From Tolypeutes matacus (Eukaryota > Chordata > Mammalia > Cingulata > Chlamyphoridae), in contig JAKSZT010053881.1 in the NCBI GenBank assembly GCA_026826555.1, positions 11,718,667 through 11,782,666 of the forward strand: DNA of 64,000 bases. Reading direction: 5' to 3'. Position 1 is the first letter of the stretch; the number at the start of each line of letters is the position of its first letter. The notes under the pieces are model-generated. The model saw only the letters and a program-made list of their open reading frames with translations, did not search any database and was not told where the DNA came from. The position numbers were made by a program, and so were the translations under genes. This document shows positions 1 through 63,264 of this stretch, in pieces.

Positions 1-818
1 ACCAGATACTCCACCATTGCTTGCTTATGTGCTCTCATCCATGCCCTTTCTGGGGTCTGACCGTGATATGATCTGACTTGGGACAACTGGGCTTACACTT
101 CTTGCTCAGTGGCCACAGGAAGCCTAACAAGATCTGGAAAACAGTTGCTCTCAAGAGGGCCATGGGACTAGGCGGCTGGCTGTGGGGCCTCAGCCTCAGA
201 TTTGCCTTCTCTTCTCCCAGGAGGGCCCAGAGGCCGTGGTGGGGACAGGGGCCACAGAGCAGCAGAGCAGATGTGGTGGCTGGTGCCCCCTCTGAACTGC
301 ACAGAGCTAATGAGAGAGGGGGAGGCTGCTGGGGACACAGGTACACGAGCGAGCACTCCAATCCTTGGGACTGCTCGTGGCCAGGACTCAGTCAGACACA
401 GCAGGGTGGGAGGTGGGATAAAGGCAGCCCTGGAGTCACTGGCTTTTTTTTTTTAGGATTCAGATATGGGCAGCTTTTTCTGGTCAGGGAGAAATCTGGG
501 GAGTGGGAATGAGGACAACTGGATCTTATGGTTCATGAAAAGTAGTCATTCAGCACCATAAATTCCTAATCCCGTCATCAGGATTAACTTGCACATAGAA
601 TCGTATATGTTAGTATGGTACAATTTGTGTAAAAAATTGGGAGAAAGAATATATGTGGATTTGCATGTATATCTCCTGAAGAGCACATAAGAAACTGCAA
701 CTATTGGTTGCCTCTAGAGCGGGGAACTGGTGACTGGGGAAAAGGGACAGGAAGGAGACTTTTCACTGTGTGCCCTATTATCCCTTTAAAATTTTGAAAT
801 CACATGAATGGATTACCT

Positions 819-838
819 GTGTGTGTGTATGTGTGTGT
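819..838. repeat. GT microsatellite
   Basis: A short run of GT dinucleotides is interrupted once by AT, in intron 38. Confidence 0.9.
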
Positions 839-978
839 AAAACCTAACACCCAAAGTCCCTGAGGCAACCTCAAGAAGAGCAAAACAAATCCAAAAGCAT
901 CAGATCATGAGAGGTCATTTATGGTTTTCAGACTGAGCTCAGACAACCTTGATACTAAGAGCACAAAATGAGCAAGTA

Positions 979-1056
979 GGGGAGAGAGAGAAAGACAGAG
1001 AGAGAGAAGGAGGGAGAGAGAGAAGGAGGGCAGGAAGACAGGGAGGGAGGGAGGGG
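979..1056. repeat. GA-rich low-complexity tract
   Basis: A run of GAGA, GGAGG and GAAGG units lies about 100 bp beyond the exon 38 donor. On the transcribed strand it is pyrimidine-rich. Confidence 0.9.
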
Positions 1057-1156
1057 AACCCATCGGAGCACTAAGCTTTCCCAATGACTTGCTTATCAAC
1101 ACTTACTCTCTGGTATCCTGCCAATTAAACAAGGAAGCCAAGAAAATCATGCTCAC

Positions 1157-51200
<50,044 letters not shown>

Positions 51201-51311
51201 TCAAATGGAAGAAGGCCTGTGAACTTAACTCCAGAGGGTGGCGTCAAATTTGCAATGTTTCTAGAGTTGGCGGTGGAAGGGGGCTTGGAAATGCTGACTT
51301 GCTCTTAATCG

Positions 51312-51348
51312 AGCAGATTTAGTGAGGACTGTGCTCACTAAATCTGCT
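51312..51348. repeat. Perfect 15-bp inverted repeat with 7-nt loop
   Basis: AGCAGATTTAGTGAG (51312-51326) and CTCACTAAATCTGCT (51334-51348) pair without mismatch around GACTGTG. It lies about 200 bp upstream of exon 12 in the transcript. Confidence 0.9.
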
Positions 51349-52994
51349 GTCCAAGGCTTTTAAATGTGCAATTCCTCAAAATGACAAAAATACTCCCTCC
51401 TCTCACTCCCCAGCATGGGAGGTTAGGGAGTGGGGTCATGTTAGCTAGAGGCAGCTTTGAAGATCAGAAAGCCTGATGATAAAAGAATTTTTAAAAGAGA
51501 GAGAAACATTCCTGCCTCTCTCCATACAAGCATGACACAAGCTGAGGGGCGAACAAGGAGGAAAAAAGAGAGCAACATAGAGCAAAACTGATTTCATCAG
51601 AGAAATGAATTTCCAATTACAATTCTTTGACAGGTAATGCTGGTGGAGGAGGAATTTCTGAATGTCTCTTTCTCCCCCAGAAGGGTCAAAACATTATCTA
51701 CAAAAGAGCAAACCTAAGAATTTATTTTTCTTTGGATATTAGAGGCCATCCACTTTTGTTGATGTATCGAAGCACTGTATTATACTTGTACCTGGTTTTT
51801 CCTTAACCTCTTTGTACGTATAATACACGATAGGCATTTGCCTTAATGTTTGTTTCTTAGAATGTAACTCACAATAGGCCAAAAAACCTTGTTTGATTTG
51901 TTCATTAATTTTAAGGGAGAATCTGCAATGTGCCAGACCCTGCTTGGCTCCAAGGACACAAGGAAGGAGAGAGAAAAAGCTCTTCTTGAAAGGAACTCAA
52001 GGGGGAGAGGGTTGGCGTAAACCAACAGCTGTCGTACAGAAGATCAGATTTTGATGAAAGTAAGCCCAGGATGCTCTGGGAGCCTGGAGGAGGGATGCAC
52101 CTAGGTCTACCTGGAGCAATCAAGGAAGGCTGCCCCTAGGGAGTAGGATGAGGCTGAGCAGGAACTAGCTGAAGGAAAGAAAGCAAGGCAGAGGGAGCAG
52201 CACAGGGAGTATCTGGAAACGTGCATGAATAGAGCGGTGTTTCCATCCTTGGCTCTACTTCAGAACCACTACGGAGCTTTAAGAAAATATCTATGCCCAG
52301 AGGGCCCGTCCCAAACCAGTTAAGTTAGACTCTCAAGAGGTAGGTAGGGCAAGGCATCAGCATTTTGCAAAAAGCTCTCCAGGTAATTCCCGTGCACAGA
52401 GAAGAGGGTAGGGTGGGCGGAGTTGAGTGGCAGGAGATGAGCACTAGAAAGATGGGTGGGGATCAGATCGTGTTTGCCCAGCTGGATTTTGTAGGGTGAC
52501 TATCTGGCTGAAGAGCTTGCCCAGGATGCAAGTTTTTCGGGGCTAAAACCGGAAGAGTTCTGGGCAAATTCTAAAAAGCCCTAAGGAGCCACTGCAGGGT
52601 TTTAAGCAGGGATATGACATTTGGGATCAGATTGTGTTTTAGAAAGATCCCTGGTAGGGAGGGAAGGCTGGGTTGGAGCAGGCAAAGGGGAAAGCAGGAA
52701 GACTGGCTAGAAGGCAGCCACCAGGGCAGTGAGGGCTTACAGGAACAAATTAATTCTCAGAGAGCCTGTGAGTTACCTGGAATCCCAATTTCACTATAGG
52801 GGAAGTTGCCTGAGGTCTTGCGGCTAGAAAGTGGCAGACCTGGATTCCATCCCCATTTTCCCACTCCAAGCCCAGCATTCTTCCCGCCACAACCCAGCTG
52901 TTCAGGAGCGGCAGGAATAGCCTCGTCCCCATGCCCAGAATTGTACAGTTTGCACAGCCCTTTCACGTGCGCAAAACTGTTTCATTAAGTAGGC

Positions 52995-53110
52995 AGAGCA
53001 GGAATTATAATTATTTATTTATCCTCGTTTTACAGCCCAGGAAACTCAGGCGCAAAGAGGCTGAGGAAAGGCCACAAGGTAGCAGGGTAGGTGTCAAACC
53101 CCACTTCATT
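52995..53110 (-). repeat. MIR
   Basis: The antisense core is CCCAGGAAACTCAGGCGCAA, with ATCCTCGTTTTACAG before it. Confidence 0.65.
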
Positions 53111-53315
53111 TGATTCCACAAGTATGGTCAGGAGAAATTAAACACACTCACACACAAGAAAGATGGACTAAGACTAAGGACCTGACAGGACAGCCAAGCC
53201 GCCAAAGGGACAGATAAGTCCAGCGCATTCACTGGAACCCTCTTGTTTGCTTACCCGTGAATCCCACCCTGGGGGTCGTCAGCCCCTCCTGGAGGGCCAG
53301 AAGCTGTGTTGAAAA

Positions 53316-53346
53316 CCCTCCCCCCCCCCCCCTCCCCCCCCCCCCC
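53316..53346. repeat. Poly-C run (poly-G on the transcribed strand)
   Basis: About 30 bases of C are interrupted once by T. In the ABCA4 pre-mRNA this is two long G runs. Confidence 0.92.
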
Positions 53347-54084
53347 AGATAAAAAGAAGGAAAACAAGGAGACAGAACTGTCTTGCTGATCAGGGAAAGA
53401 GGAACATGAGAAAACATAGAGAACTAGGCTTAAGCAACACCGTTTTGAGAAGATAATTATTTTAAAAGGAGATTGAATTGGTATTTCTTTAAGAAACACC
53501 AGTACCTGTAGTTATACATCTGGGAGTTAAGAGAAGGGGGATTTTCTTTGGTCCCCATTCTCTCGCAAACAGGCATTGCCCAGCCTGACAAACATTGACC
53601 TGTCCTTAAATGAGATGAGGGACCAAGGGGAGGGAGAAATAAATTTAAAAAAAAAACAACATATCTGACAACCAAAAATGTTTCAAGGAAAAAAAAAAAA
53701 AAACATATAAAAAATGGTTTTAAAGGTAAAAATTATGTTATATAAGTTACCACAATAAAATTTATTTAAAATACATTTTAATCAATTGACTTTTAGGGCT
53801 ATCTGGCCCATTCTCTTTGAACTCTCCTTTCATGTCTTAGAGGGGATCTATCTTGGAATCAACAGCTGATGCTTTCAGTGACATTGTTGACTCCGCAATG
53901 GGAGCTCCATCCTGGATGGTTTATCAGGCAGCTGATTCACAGTCACGTTTCCTGCTGTATCCTCCTAGATTGGTACGCTCATATTTCTGGAAAAATAAAA
54001 CTTAAAGGGTCCTCAAACACTCATGTTCTACCCTGAACCATATGACCCATTTTAAAAGTTGGTTTTATCATTCCCATCTTAGGA

Positions 54085-54265
54085 AATGTTATAGCACAGT
54101 GTTTAAGAGGCAACCAGACCTGCATGCCATCCTGGCTCTGCCATTTCCCAACTGTGTGGCCTCTGTTTCCCCATCTGTAAAATGGAGATAGGACCTATCT
54201 CATACGTGTGTTCTGAGGATCACATAAGACAGGGTTTGCATAGTGCTCAAGCAGTGCCTCACTGT
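54085..54265 (+). repeat. MIR
   Basis: ATCCTGGCTCTGCCATTTCC, CTCTGTTTCCCCATCTGTAA and TGAGGATCACATAAGACAG follow the MIR order closely. Confidence 0.8.
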
Positions 54266-54274
54266 AAGAATGAA

Positions 54275-54470
54275 AACCAGTATCTAATAAAGGCTTACTA
54301 GGTGCCCAAAGCTGGTTCAAGGGCTTTACTCGTATTGACCCATTTAATCCTCATGACAACCTTATGAGGTCAGTTACTCTTATCACACAGTGAGTTAAAG
54401 TCACTTGTTTAAGGTCTTTAGCTATAACCCAGGCATTCTGGCTCCAGAGTTTGTGTTTTTCAGCACTGTA
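54275..54470 (-). repeat. MIR
   Basis: ATTGACCCATTTAATCCTCA, AACCTTATGAGGTCAG and CAGGCATTCTGGCTCC are antisense MIR landmarks, directly following the opposite-strand MIR. Confidence 0.75.
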
Positions 54471-57400
54471 GTAGACTATACTGTCTCATAAATAATGAAG
54501 ACACAATAAATGCCAATATTATTACTGCATTTGCAAAATATCTCAAAAGTCAACAAAGTCTAGTGGATTTTAAGTTCCTGCCAGGCTACCTTTCATTCAG
54601 ACAGCTGTTTATCAAGGAAGGGAGGAAGCCACATTCTTTAAACAATACATCTGGGAACAAAACTGCCCTCATCTGATCCATAGCAGCTCATCTGATTAAA
54701 ACTGTGTAATGGACAGAGGCCAAGACCCCAGGGTGGGGCAGGGGAGGATCCTGACCCACTCACTGGTGTTCACTGGCTGATCATGGTCCATTAGGTGAAA
54801 GTCAGACAATCTCTACGCAGAGGAAGTTCTCATAAAACTAATCCCGAATGTCATCCTTACCAAATCTACCCGAGGCCAAAGCAGAGCACTTGTAGAAACT
54901 GCTTTGGACATGAGTCAGAACTCGCTGGGTCACCTGAGGTATGACTCACAATGCATCCTTGGATTCTCAATGAGGAGGCCACCTGCCTCACAGCCAATGG
55001 CCTCATTTCCTATTGCTACTTGCTGTGGTCCCTGAAGTTAAAATCTTGGCTAATGGGCATGAATATCCATGTGACTGTGTGTGTTAGTATATGTGTTTGG
55101 GAAGCAATGGTGAATGTTTAAACCCTTAGCAGAGGTCCCTGGTTTTGATATTATTGGTCTGGTCTGATTAGCTTGTAAGTTAGCACATAGTAGGTTCTCA
55201 TGAGGCTGAGACCATGGAGTCTATCTATAAAAGCTATATGGTTTTACACAGAGAGAAACCATGTTTATCATAGATTTTGAGGAAGAACATAGGTAGACAA
55301 GAACTGGCTGGACATAAAATTATCACCACTATTGGGGAAAGGATTCAAAGGGCATCATCAGTGAATAAAACGACAGTGCCTTATGGCTTCAGAGGTAGAT
55401 TCAGGCCAAATGCTGCAACCAGATTTCAGAATCTCAGTGTGAACCATTACAATAGCCTTTGATGGCTAATGGCGGTAATACAAGAAAAGGGGCTTCCTTA
55501 TCCTCAGTCCCCAACTACTGCAGCTGAACCTTTGTGGCTGGGCCACCATCATTTGACTGAAGACTATATGAGTCTTAGGGTTCCTTGTCAGTTGTTTTGC
55601 TGATACTCACCAGGAAGCAGAGTTCACCCTGGCGGAAGGGGTTAAAGCTCTCTCCAAAGGCAGGCAGCTGTGTTCCAAGACCTCTGGAGAATGTAGTCAT
55701 TTGTTTACACAGCTAAATCAAACACCACCTTGGGAAGAGAAGCTGCAGTAGCAGCAGGCTTCCTTCTTCAGACTGTGACCTCTCCAACTCTAATTCAAAC
55801 ACATTAACTAATAGATAAATTAAATTATCTGTTAGGTGGGAAATGCTGTCTAGTGGTAGCAACAAAAGAAAGAAATCTCTGCAGCTCTCTTTTTGCTTGA
55901 ACTTGACAATTAAAGGGGCCTGGCACCCTACTCTGATGTCATGGCATAAGCAGCCATAATTCGACCCAGGACATGTCAGGGTGAGGTCGTCAGGAATAAG
56001 GGAGGCTCTGCACCCGTGGAGATGTTGGCTCTATAATCCTGCTCTCACATCTTTAACCCCCAAGCTCAGGCAGAGAGAACAAAGAGGCTGATGAATGCCA
56101 ATGGAGGCCTGCAGTGCTTCTGCTGGTGTTACTGTAGGCACCTGGGGCTCCTTTTGAAAAATGCCAATGGAGTGGGCAAACATCCCAGAAGGACTTTCCT
56201 TGCAGATCTAAACTGTAACACACAAGATTAATTTCCCACTACATGGAAAAAGCCACTGGGAAGAACAGCTTTGAGCTATTTGAGTTGGTTGAGGCACTGC
56301 AATAAATCTTAGCTTACACATTGGGCACTGTGAACAGACATCTGAAACGTTCAGCCACAAAGGGAAAGGAAACACTGCAACTGGAAGACAAAGAGATAGG
56401 AAATGCACAGCTGCTAAAAAATGTTCCTGTTTCTACAATAAATATATTAGATACAGTAATGAAACAAATACAAAGGTCAAGCTAGAGCACAAAGACTCAC
56501 AATGGACCAAATGCTTGCTATCTAGTTGGGTCCAAGGGAAGACATAGCAACCTGGTTGACGACTGCAGGGGACTTTAGCTCTCAACATAGTGTCCTGTCA
56601 CTTATAGGATGAAGCTCAAAGAGGCTCTCAGGGGCCTTGCCTTGTTGACATTACTAGTCCAAACACTACTTTTCCTCCCATCTCACTCCCCTTATGCTAT
56701 AGCCACACCTCTACCCAGATTATCTGCTTCACTTGAACTTGTCTTGCACAGTCACACATCTTTCTTTCTGCTTGAAAATGCCTTTTTGCCTTGCCTAGCT
56801 AGCAAATGCTACTCAAGCTTTAAGGTCCAGCACAAATGTTAATTTCAGTTTTAATTTGACATTAATGGGTTTCTATTTTATGCCACTGACACACCATTAA
56901 AGTAAGTCAGGAGATCAGAAAGCTAAATAAGACAGGGTTTCAGAACTTAAGGGGTTCATAGTCTGTGGGGATGGGGAGGCATGTGAACAACTAATTATCA
57001 AGGGCCATGATGAAGGGTATATGACACATAGAAGAAGACTTGAAACACAGCAGCTGAGTGCTGAAGGATGAATGCAGGTATCAACCAGGCAGTCAAGGAA
57101 TGGGGAGGAAAGGGCTCAGCCCATACAAGGTGAGAGGCCTGAGGCAGCATACCATTACATATAATGTGGAAGAGTCATGATGGGACTAGACTGGGAGGGC
57201 TACACAACACAGCAATGAGGAGTCACAGAGGAGCTTTGGGTGGGGTGTGTCATGGTGAGCTGGGACTTTAGAAAGATTTCATTGGAAGTAGTGCGGGAAC
57301 TGAACAGAAGCAGAGAAAGACTGAAGGCCCAGTGACCAGCTAGGATTCAATGGTCTCGTGGAAGATGATACAGAAGGTCATGGAGAGCGAGAGGAAAGAG

Positions 57401-57864
57401 GGATTTCAGAGACAGTTTGGAGGAAGAATTGACAGTTCTTGAAGGATTTTTGACATTTTGAACTTGGATTTGTGCAATCTTTTTCTACTCCATCAGACTA
57501 AATTATCGTTCAAAAATTCCTTTGCGAGAGAATTACTAGGACATTATTTAATGTCATGCTTATTTCTTCCGTAGAATGTCAGCTTCTAGGGGTCAAGGAC
57601 TACTCGCATTTATTTAGAGGTAGGTCATTCAGTAAATGCAAATGTTTGAATGATTGAATGAACTCACATTTTTTCTGTTTCTTACTCTAAATTCAGTCAT
57701 TTTCAAGCACAGAAGATTCAATCAGAATAGTGTCTATCCTGAATATTACAAAAATAATAACTGCTGCCTTCATTGGACTCATATACTTTATCCAGGCAGT
57801 ACTCACTGAATCCCATACTTAATATGCCCCACATATTTTAGGGAATAGAATCTTTTCATCAGAG

Positions 57865-58060
57865 CGAGATAGATATGGGTTAGAATTCTGGATCCCCCAC
57901 TTATCTGTTGTAGAATTTTAGGCAAGTCAATCAACGTCTTTGAGGCTCCATTTTTAAATCTATGATAATGCTGGCCGGGACAGGGTTGTTGGGAGCATTC
58001 CATGAGAAGAGATGTGAAAGTGCCCCACGTGGTGCCTGGTTCGTGCTCCCTTCCCTCCAC
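57865..58060 (+). repeat. MIR
   Basis: AGAATTTTAGGCAAGTCAAT, GGTTGTTGGGAGCATTCCA and GTGCCTGGTTCGTGC follow the MIR pattern. Confidence 0.6.
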
Positions 58061-59539
58061 ACATGACCATTAGCCCACTTCCTACCGAGAATCTCCTTCC
58101 TCAGACTAGTTTTATGTTTCTAAGAGATGGAAGAGGCATAAAATAAGATTTAGGGTTCATGGCCCTTGCCATAAATACTAGCTCTAGTGGTTTAGACGTA
58201 CCCTTCCTATCTTTCTCCCCTTTTCTTCCTAGGCTCTCATTACTTATCTTGAGTTAATGAAATAACAGAAGAAAGCAATAGGACTCTAAAGTACATTACA
58301 TGGTCTGTAGCTTTGTATTCCTAATCCTATTTGTTCTTAAGCTAACCTTAAAAATATTTAACCCTGAGCACATTCCAGGTGGGTGGTGGTGGCATGTGGC
58401 CAAGAGCAGGCAAGGAGGAGAGAGAATAAAGATAGTACCCAAAATCCTGCAGCTGATCATTCCTCAACAAGATAATCACTTTTAGATAATAAAGAGTTAA
58501 GCATATGCATCAACTGTTGATAGCTGAGGAGAAAGCAGTTAATGCATGCATGATTTTTAAAAAACTCAGTGAAAGCTAGTTGTTACTGGTTAAAGTACAA
58601 TTTTATGCCTTGATCAGGGGTATTTTCATATTAAAGTTTGGCTTAATTCAGCTTCCTGATGTGAAATTCAAGACCTGAAATTTAAATATACTATGAAATT
58701 CAAATACATTGTGAATTCTAAATAGCATTTCATCTTTGCCAGGCATAACCTTTAACTAAACAAAGAAAGAAAAAGGGAGGGGTGTAGTGTTTGTTTTAAC
58801 TAAAGGGTAATCCGAGGAATAATTTATTAATTTTTCCAATTGTGCTTTTTTTCCAAAAGCAAAAGTATATGTGAATAAAGACCCATATAAATCATGAACA
58901 TAAAGGTGTACACATACCAGGTTAAGATATTTACCTGTAGGAAGACTCATTTGTCCTTGATCTACTTAGGTTTGGAAATGGGGTGATCAGAAGGCCTGAG
59001 AGAGGGACCCCTCCCCATGTTAGAGACCTGAGGGTCTCAGACTGACCGTCACCACTTTCCCTAGCCCCTGCCTACCTACTACCCAGGAAGAATAATTTTT
59101 ACTTATTTCTTTATTTTTCCAAGATTGGGGCAGGGTGTTGGAGGAGAGGCAGGAGGTGACCATGGGCTGAATGAGAAGGTAGTAGTCCCTTACTGAGGAA
59201 GTGCTCTGAGGACAAGAAAAGTTCCAGAGTCACTAGACCAAGATGTGCCTGGATAGCCCCCAGAATGGTCATCTAGGGTCTTCAGGAATGGCCTGGCACA
59301 GTCCTGAATCTAAGCCAACTGATTCAGTCTACTATGAGGAGTGGCCCCTGGTTAACATTGGCACGGAGTTTTGGGATCGGAGAAAAAGGTACATTCCTCA
59401 CTTGGTCTAAGGTCTGGGACGGACATCCATGTTGTTCACGACAACAGTCGTCATTTATGGAAGGTCTCTACCATGAGCCCAGCGCTTTCCTATGCCACCC
59501 TCACAGCCACTTAGAAAGGAGGACCTTACCACCTCTCCC

Positions 59540-59735
59540 TGGCAGATGAGGGCCTGGGGCAGAGAAATGGCAAGCATGTGCCAAGTGTTCTGTCCTCACA
59601 GCAACCCTAGGAGGTCAGTTGTATTACTATTTTGATTTTACGGATGAGGAAATTGAGTCTTAGAGGAGTGCAGGGACTTTCTCAGTGTCACACAGATAAT
59701 ATGTAGCAGAGATCCAGGCCCGTTTTTCCTCAAAG
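59540..59735 (-). repeat. MIR
   Basis: CTCACAGCAACCCTAGGAGG, GATGAGGAAATTGAGTCTTA and CAGTGTCACACAGATAATA mark an antisense MIR. Confidence 0.7.
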
Positions 59736-60744
59736 GGCAGGTGAAATGTTTTCATGAGGAGGAGGGTGATATTGCATCCAAGTGGCCCAGCTGGGCAGAT
59801 CCAGGGGAATAGGATACTCTCACTCAGGGTCACTCAATGGAATGTTCAGTCTCTAGGGCCTCAAGCAAAACAGAAAGGAAGTGGCTCTAGCCTTTCTACT
59901 GAATGGAGAGAAGACCTGAATCACCCCCATTTCCTATCATGACAAAAGGCTTAAATATTTGCTCTTAGATCTTGGAGTTTCTGTTATTGTTCTGTTACAC
60001 ATCCAGGTGCCACACTGACCCAGTTAGACATAATTTTCATTTTAAAAAGTGTTTTGTTGTTGTTGTTTTGTCTTTTTTTCTTTTTTGGAATAGGTTGGCC
60101 AAGGAGGACGTTGTCAAACCTCTTCCCAACAAGTCATGTTATTGAAAAAGAACCTGAGCTGGCCTTAAACAGCCTTTGAAGCACCACACTTGCTTCCCTG
60201 TCTTGGGGAGATGCTTAGAACCATCTGCAGAGTTTTTCATGCTCTGTCTGCTCCTAAGGAGTCCTCAGGATGGGGTGGGGTCTTCAAGACTCCTCTAGAC
60301 TTTCTAAAACACAAGAACAAAGATGGAAAGATCCAGGACAAATCGCCTGTGATTTGCCTCTTCCTCACTGCACATTCCCCCTACTATGTTCTCCTTTCAT
60401 TTCGACTCCCTGGCTTTCCTCCCTGCCCCACCTCCCTCCTGGGGAGGGAAGATCAGAAACCGCATCCTCATTTTCTGCAGGGTTCAACCACCATCGAATC
60501 CCCTTAGGAACCCCTGGGAGAGAAAACTGACCTGTGGTTACCATTGTCTTTGCTTAGGGACACATAGCTCACTTAAGGGGATGACAATGCCCTGGGGAAG
60601 TCTTGGCGACTTGGGCAGGATGTGATTAGTAGATTCTTAATCCCTAGAGGAGCTCCAGGTCAGTGTCTAGGTGACTGGTCCTGATTTAGATGAGGTGCTA
60701 CCCTCCTCCAACTAATCAGAATTTTTTTGTTTGTATTTTGGTTA

Positions 60745-60960
60745 AAAAGCTAATATTTATTAAATATTTGCTATACATCAAACAGAGCTCCAAGTGCTTT
60801 GCACGAATTAATTCATTTACTTTTCATAACAAGCCTATTAAGTAAGTACTACTAATATCCCCATTTTGCAGATGAGGAAACTGAGGCAAAACTGGTTAGG
60901 ATTTGAATCCAGGCAGTCTGGATCTGGAGGCTGAATTCTTAACCATTTAAGCAGATATTA
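60745..60960 (-). repeat. MIR
   Basis: Nearly full-length antisense MIR: AAGTGCTTTGCACGAATTAA, ATTTTGCAGATGAGGAAACT and GGATTTGAATCCAGGC. Confidence 0.8.
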
Positions 60961-62979
60961 CATATCTGTTGGATGCCTGGTGCTGTATTAAGCACAAGCT
61001 ACACAGAAAAAATAATCAACATGACCTTTATGTGTATGATACAAATGTCAAGTCAAAGAAAAGACAAAAGTAATATAGAATACTCTCTGATAATACCTTA
61101 TAAAAACATGCATTGAATTCTGTTCTGCAATAATAAAGAAATAGAAGACCTCTCCTCCATCCATGGCTTTCTAAGGGTCCTGCTTATATTATAATGACAG
61201 CTGGGTGGAAGGTGTTAGCAGCTTGGGCATGACGTGGGGCGTGGAGTTAGCAGGTAGAGGCACCATGGGAAGAGGGCAATGTCAAATGAGTAATTATTCA
61301 AGGGGACTCCCAGACCCTATACTTCTAATAGGTCTGTAAATATACAGATACTCCAGGCCTCTCCCCTGGAAATTCTGAGTTGGTCCACCTGGGTTGGTAC
61401 CCAGGAATCTGTTTTATAACAAGCACTGAGGTCATCTATCTTCTTGATGAGTTGGGAATCACTTAGCAATTGCCTGAGCCTTGGTGCTGCTGCTACCACA
61501 CCCAACACTTGTGAAAGCCTGCCTTAGGAGCCTGCGCTGCCACTTCTATGGTTCTGGAAGGGGGGGGTCACACATGCTAGGGAAATTCTGGTGGTGCCAG
61601 GGGTAGCAGAGAGACAGCAAGAGCATTCAGGTGACAGACTGAGCCAGGCTTTTCTCACTACTCAATTATTCCCCAGGACCCAGGAATGTAGGGCAGGGAC
61701 TAGTTCCTTGGGGTTCTTGGATTAATTCCCTCTCCTATTGCCCAGAGGGTCTTCTTCCCTCTACTGGCTCTAGATGAAACAAAGCCCAGACCTGACCCAC
61801 TGGTGGTGTGGTAAGCCCTTAGATGGAGATATTCCCTGGAGGTTTGACGTAGAGAAGGAAAAAATGACTAAGACATGCATGCTGACCTTGAATATCTCCA
61901 GTCTGGTAGTTCAGCCTGAGATGGACACATTAGCAGCTCACTCTGTTATAACTTGGATAGTGGCATATGAGAGGTGTAGAAAGAGATTCAGCAGCACACT
62001 CAGGAGGGGATGACTAATATTGAAGCAGAAGAAGTAACATTTGAGAACTGAGTCTCAAGGATTGAATAAGTAGCAGTTCAAACAAAAGGTCATTTCAAGC
62101 TTTAGTAGATATATATTTTTCTACCCGGCATTTTTTCTTTTGGGGCAACACCCTATCCCATTTCACAGTAATCTTGCCCAGTCCATGAGGGTCACATGAA
62201 GCTAGCTCTGCTTCTCCTACTCCCCTGGTGGGAATATGACCTAGGTCTGCCCAATCCAGAGTATACCATCTCTCCGAGCCTGAGGGATTTTGGGAAAGGC
62301 ATGTGGGCCAGGCCAATAGGAGAACTCCCTGGGAGTATTGCTTATGCTATGAGAAAGTGACTCCTTTCTGTGGAATTGTTAACTGTAAAGATGACACTGA
62401 GGGCTGTGAGCAGCTGACTCATCACCCAACAGAAAGACCAGGTCGAGAACGAAGACAATAGAGACGAGCAGAAAGGTGAGGAGGGACCCAAGAGTCTCAT
62501 GGTGGCATTCAAGTCCAGATCCAGCTGAACTTCAAGGTTATATCAACCAATAAATTCTCCCTTTTTTGTTTAACCAAGAAATCTGTGGCCAAAAGAAGTC
62601 ATGGGCTGAGAAAAGAGCAAAGGAATGGAATCATGAGAGGTCAGGCTATGTCTGGGAGACATGAAAGGGCAGTGCAGAGAGCAAGGAGTGCAGTGGCTGG
62701 AAATGTGGGCTGGGGAAGATTTTGAAGGAACTTGCATTCTATGGGGATTGAGTCATTATGTTTTAAACATGAGAATGGTATAGCAGGTGTGTGTTTGGGA
62801 ATGGAACTCTGGTGTCAGTATGGAGAAATGCCTGAGTCATCAGGAACAAATGTTAGACTGGTTGAAAGATAAGATCTCTATCCTCAGGAGACTGGAAAGC
62901 AAGGGGCAGAGTTGAAGGTCATTTAGGAGATAAAGCTGACGAATCTTGGTGAATAGTTTGAGGCAGTAGAGGTCAGAAG

Positions 62980-63195
62980 GGCAGGCTCTGAATTCAGGCT
63001 GACCCAGATTTAGATCCTGTCTGCTATACCTAACAGCTGTGGAATGGGAACTTAGTTAACCTCGTTAAGCCTCTGTTAAATGGGAATGATAATTCACACT
63101 TCATGGAGTTGTGTGAGAATTAAATGAGTTAGTATATGAAAAGGCATTTAGCTCAGCCTTTTATTAAGTAATACTCAATAAATGATAGCAGCTGT
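62980..63195 (+). repeat. MIR
   Basis: AGATCCTGTCTGCTATACC, TGAGAATTAAATGAGTTAGT and ACTCAATAAATGATAGCAGC follow the MIR order. Confidence 0.75.
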
Positions 63196-63264
63196 GTGGA
63201 AGGTGAAGAAGAAAGAAAATTAAGGATGACCCTAAAATTTCAAGCTAGAAAATTTGGGCAAATG

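Larger units (their letters stand above)
1..1156 (-). other. Intron 38, partial
   Basis: This is intronic sequence of ABCA4. It holds a diverged LINE 3'-end-like repeat near 585-795, a GT microsatellite (819-838) and a GA-rich tract (979-1056). Positions 1-500 show nothing I recognise; their open frames have no family resemblance. Confidence 0.8.

Noticed and set aside
78..512. 144-codon open frame on the plus strand at the left edge
   Set aside because: No homology, no codon signal and no promoter or splice context; it is consistent with chance in GC-moderate intron sequence.
1..1156. ABCA4 exon 39
   Set aside because: I looked for the minus-strand coding of residues 1821-1862 and found none. 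It must lie outside the window.
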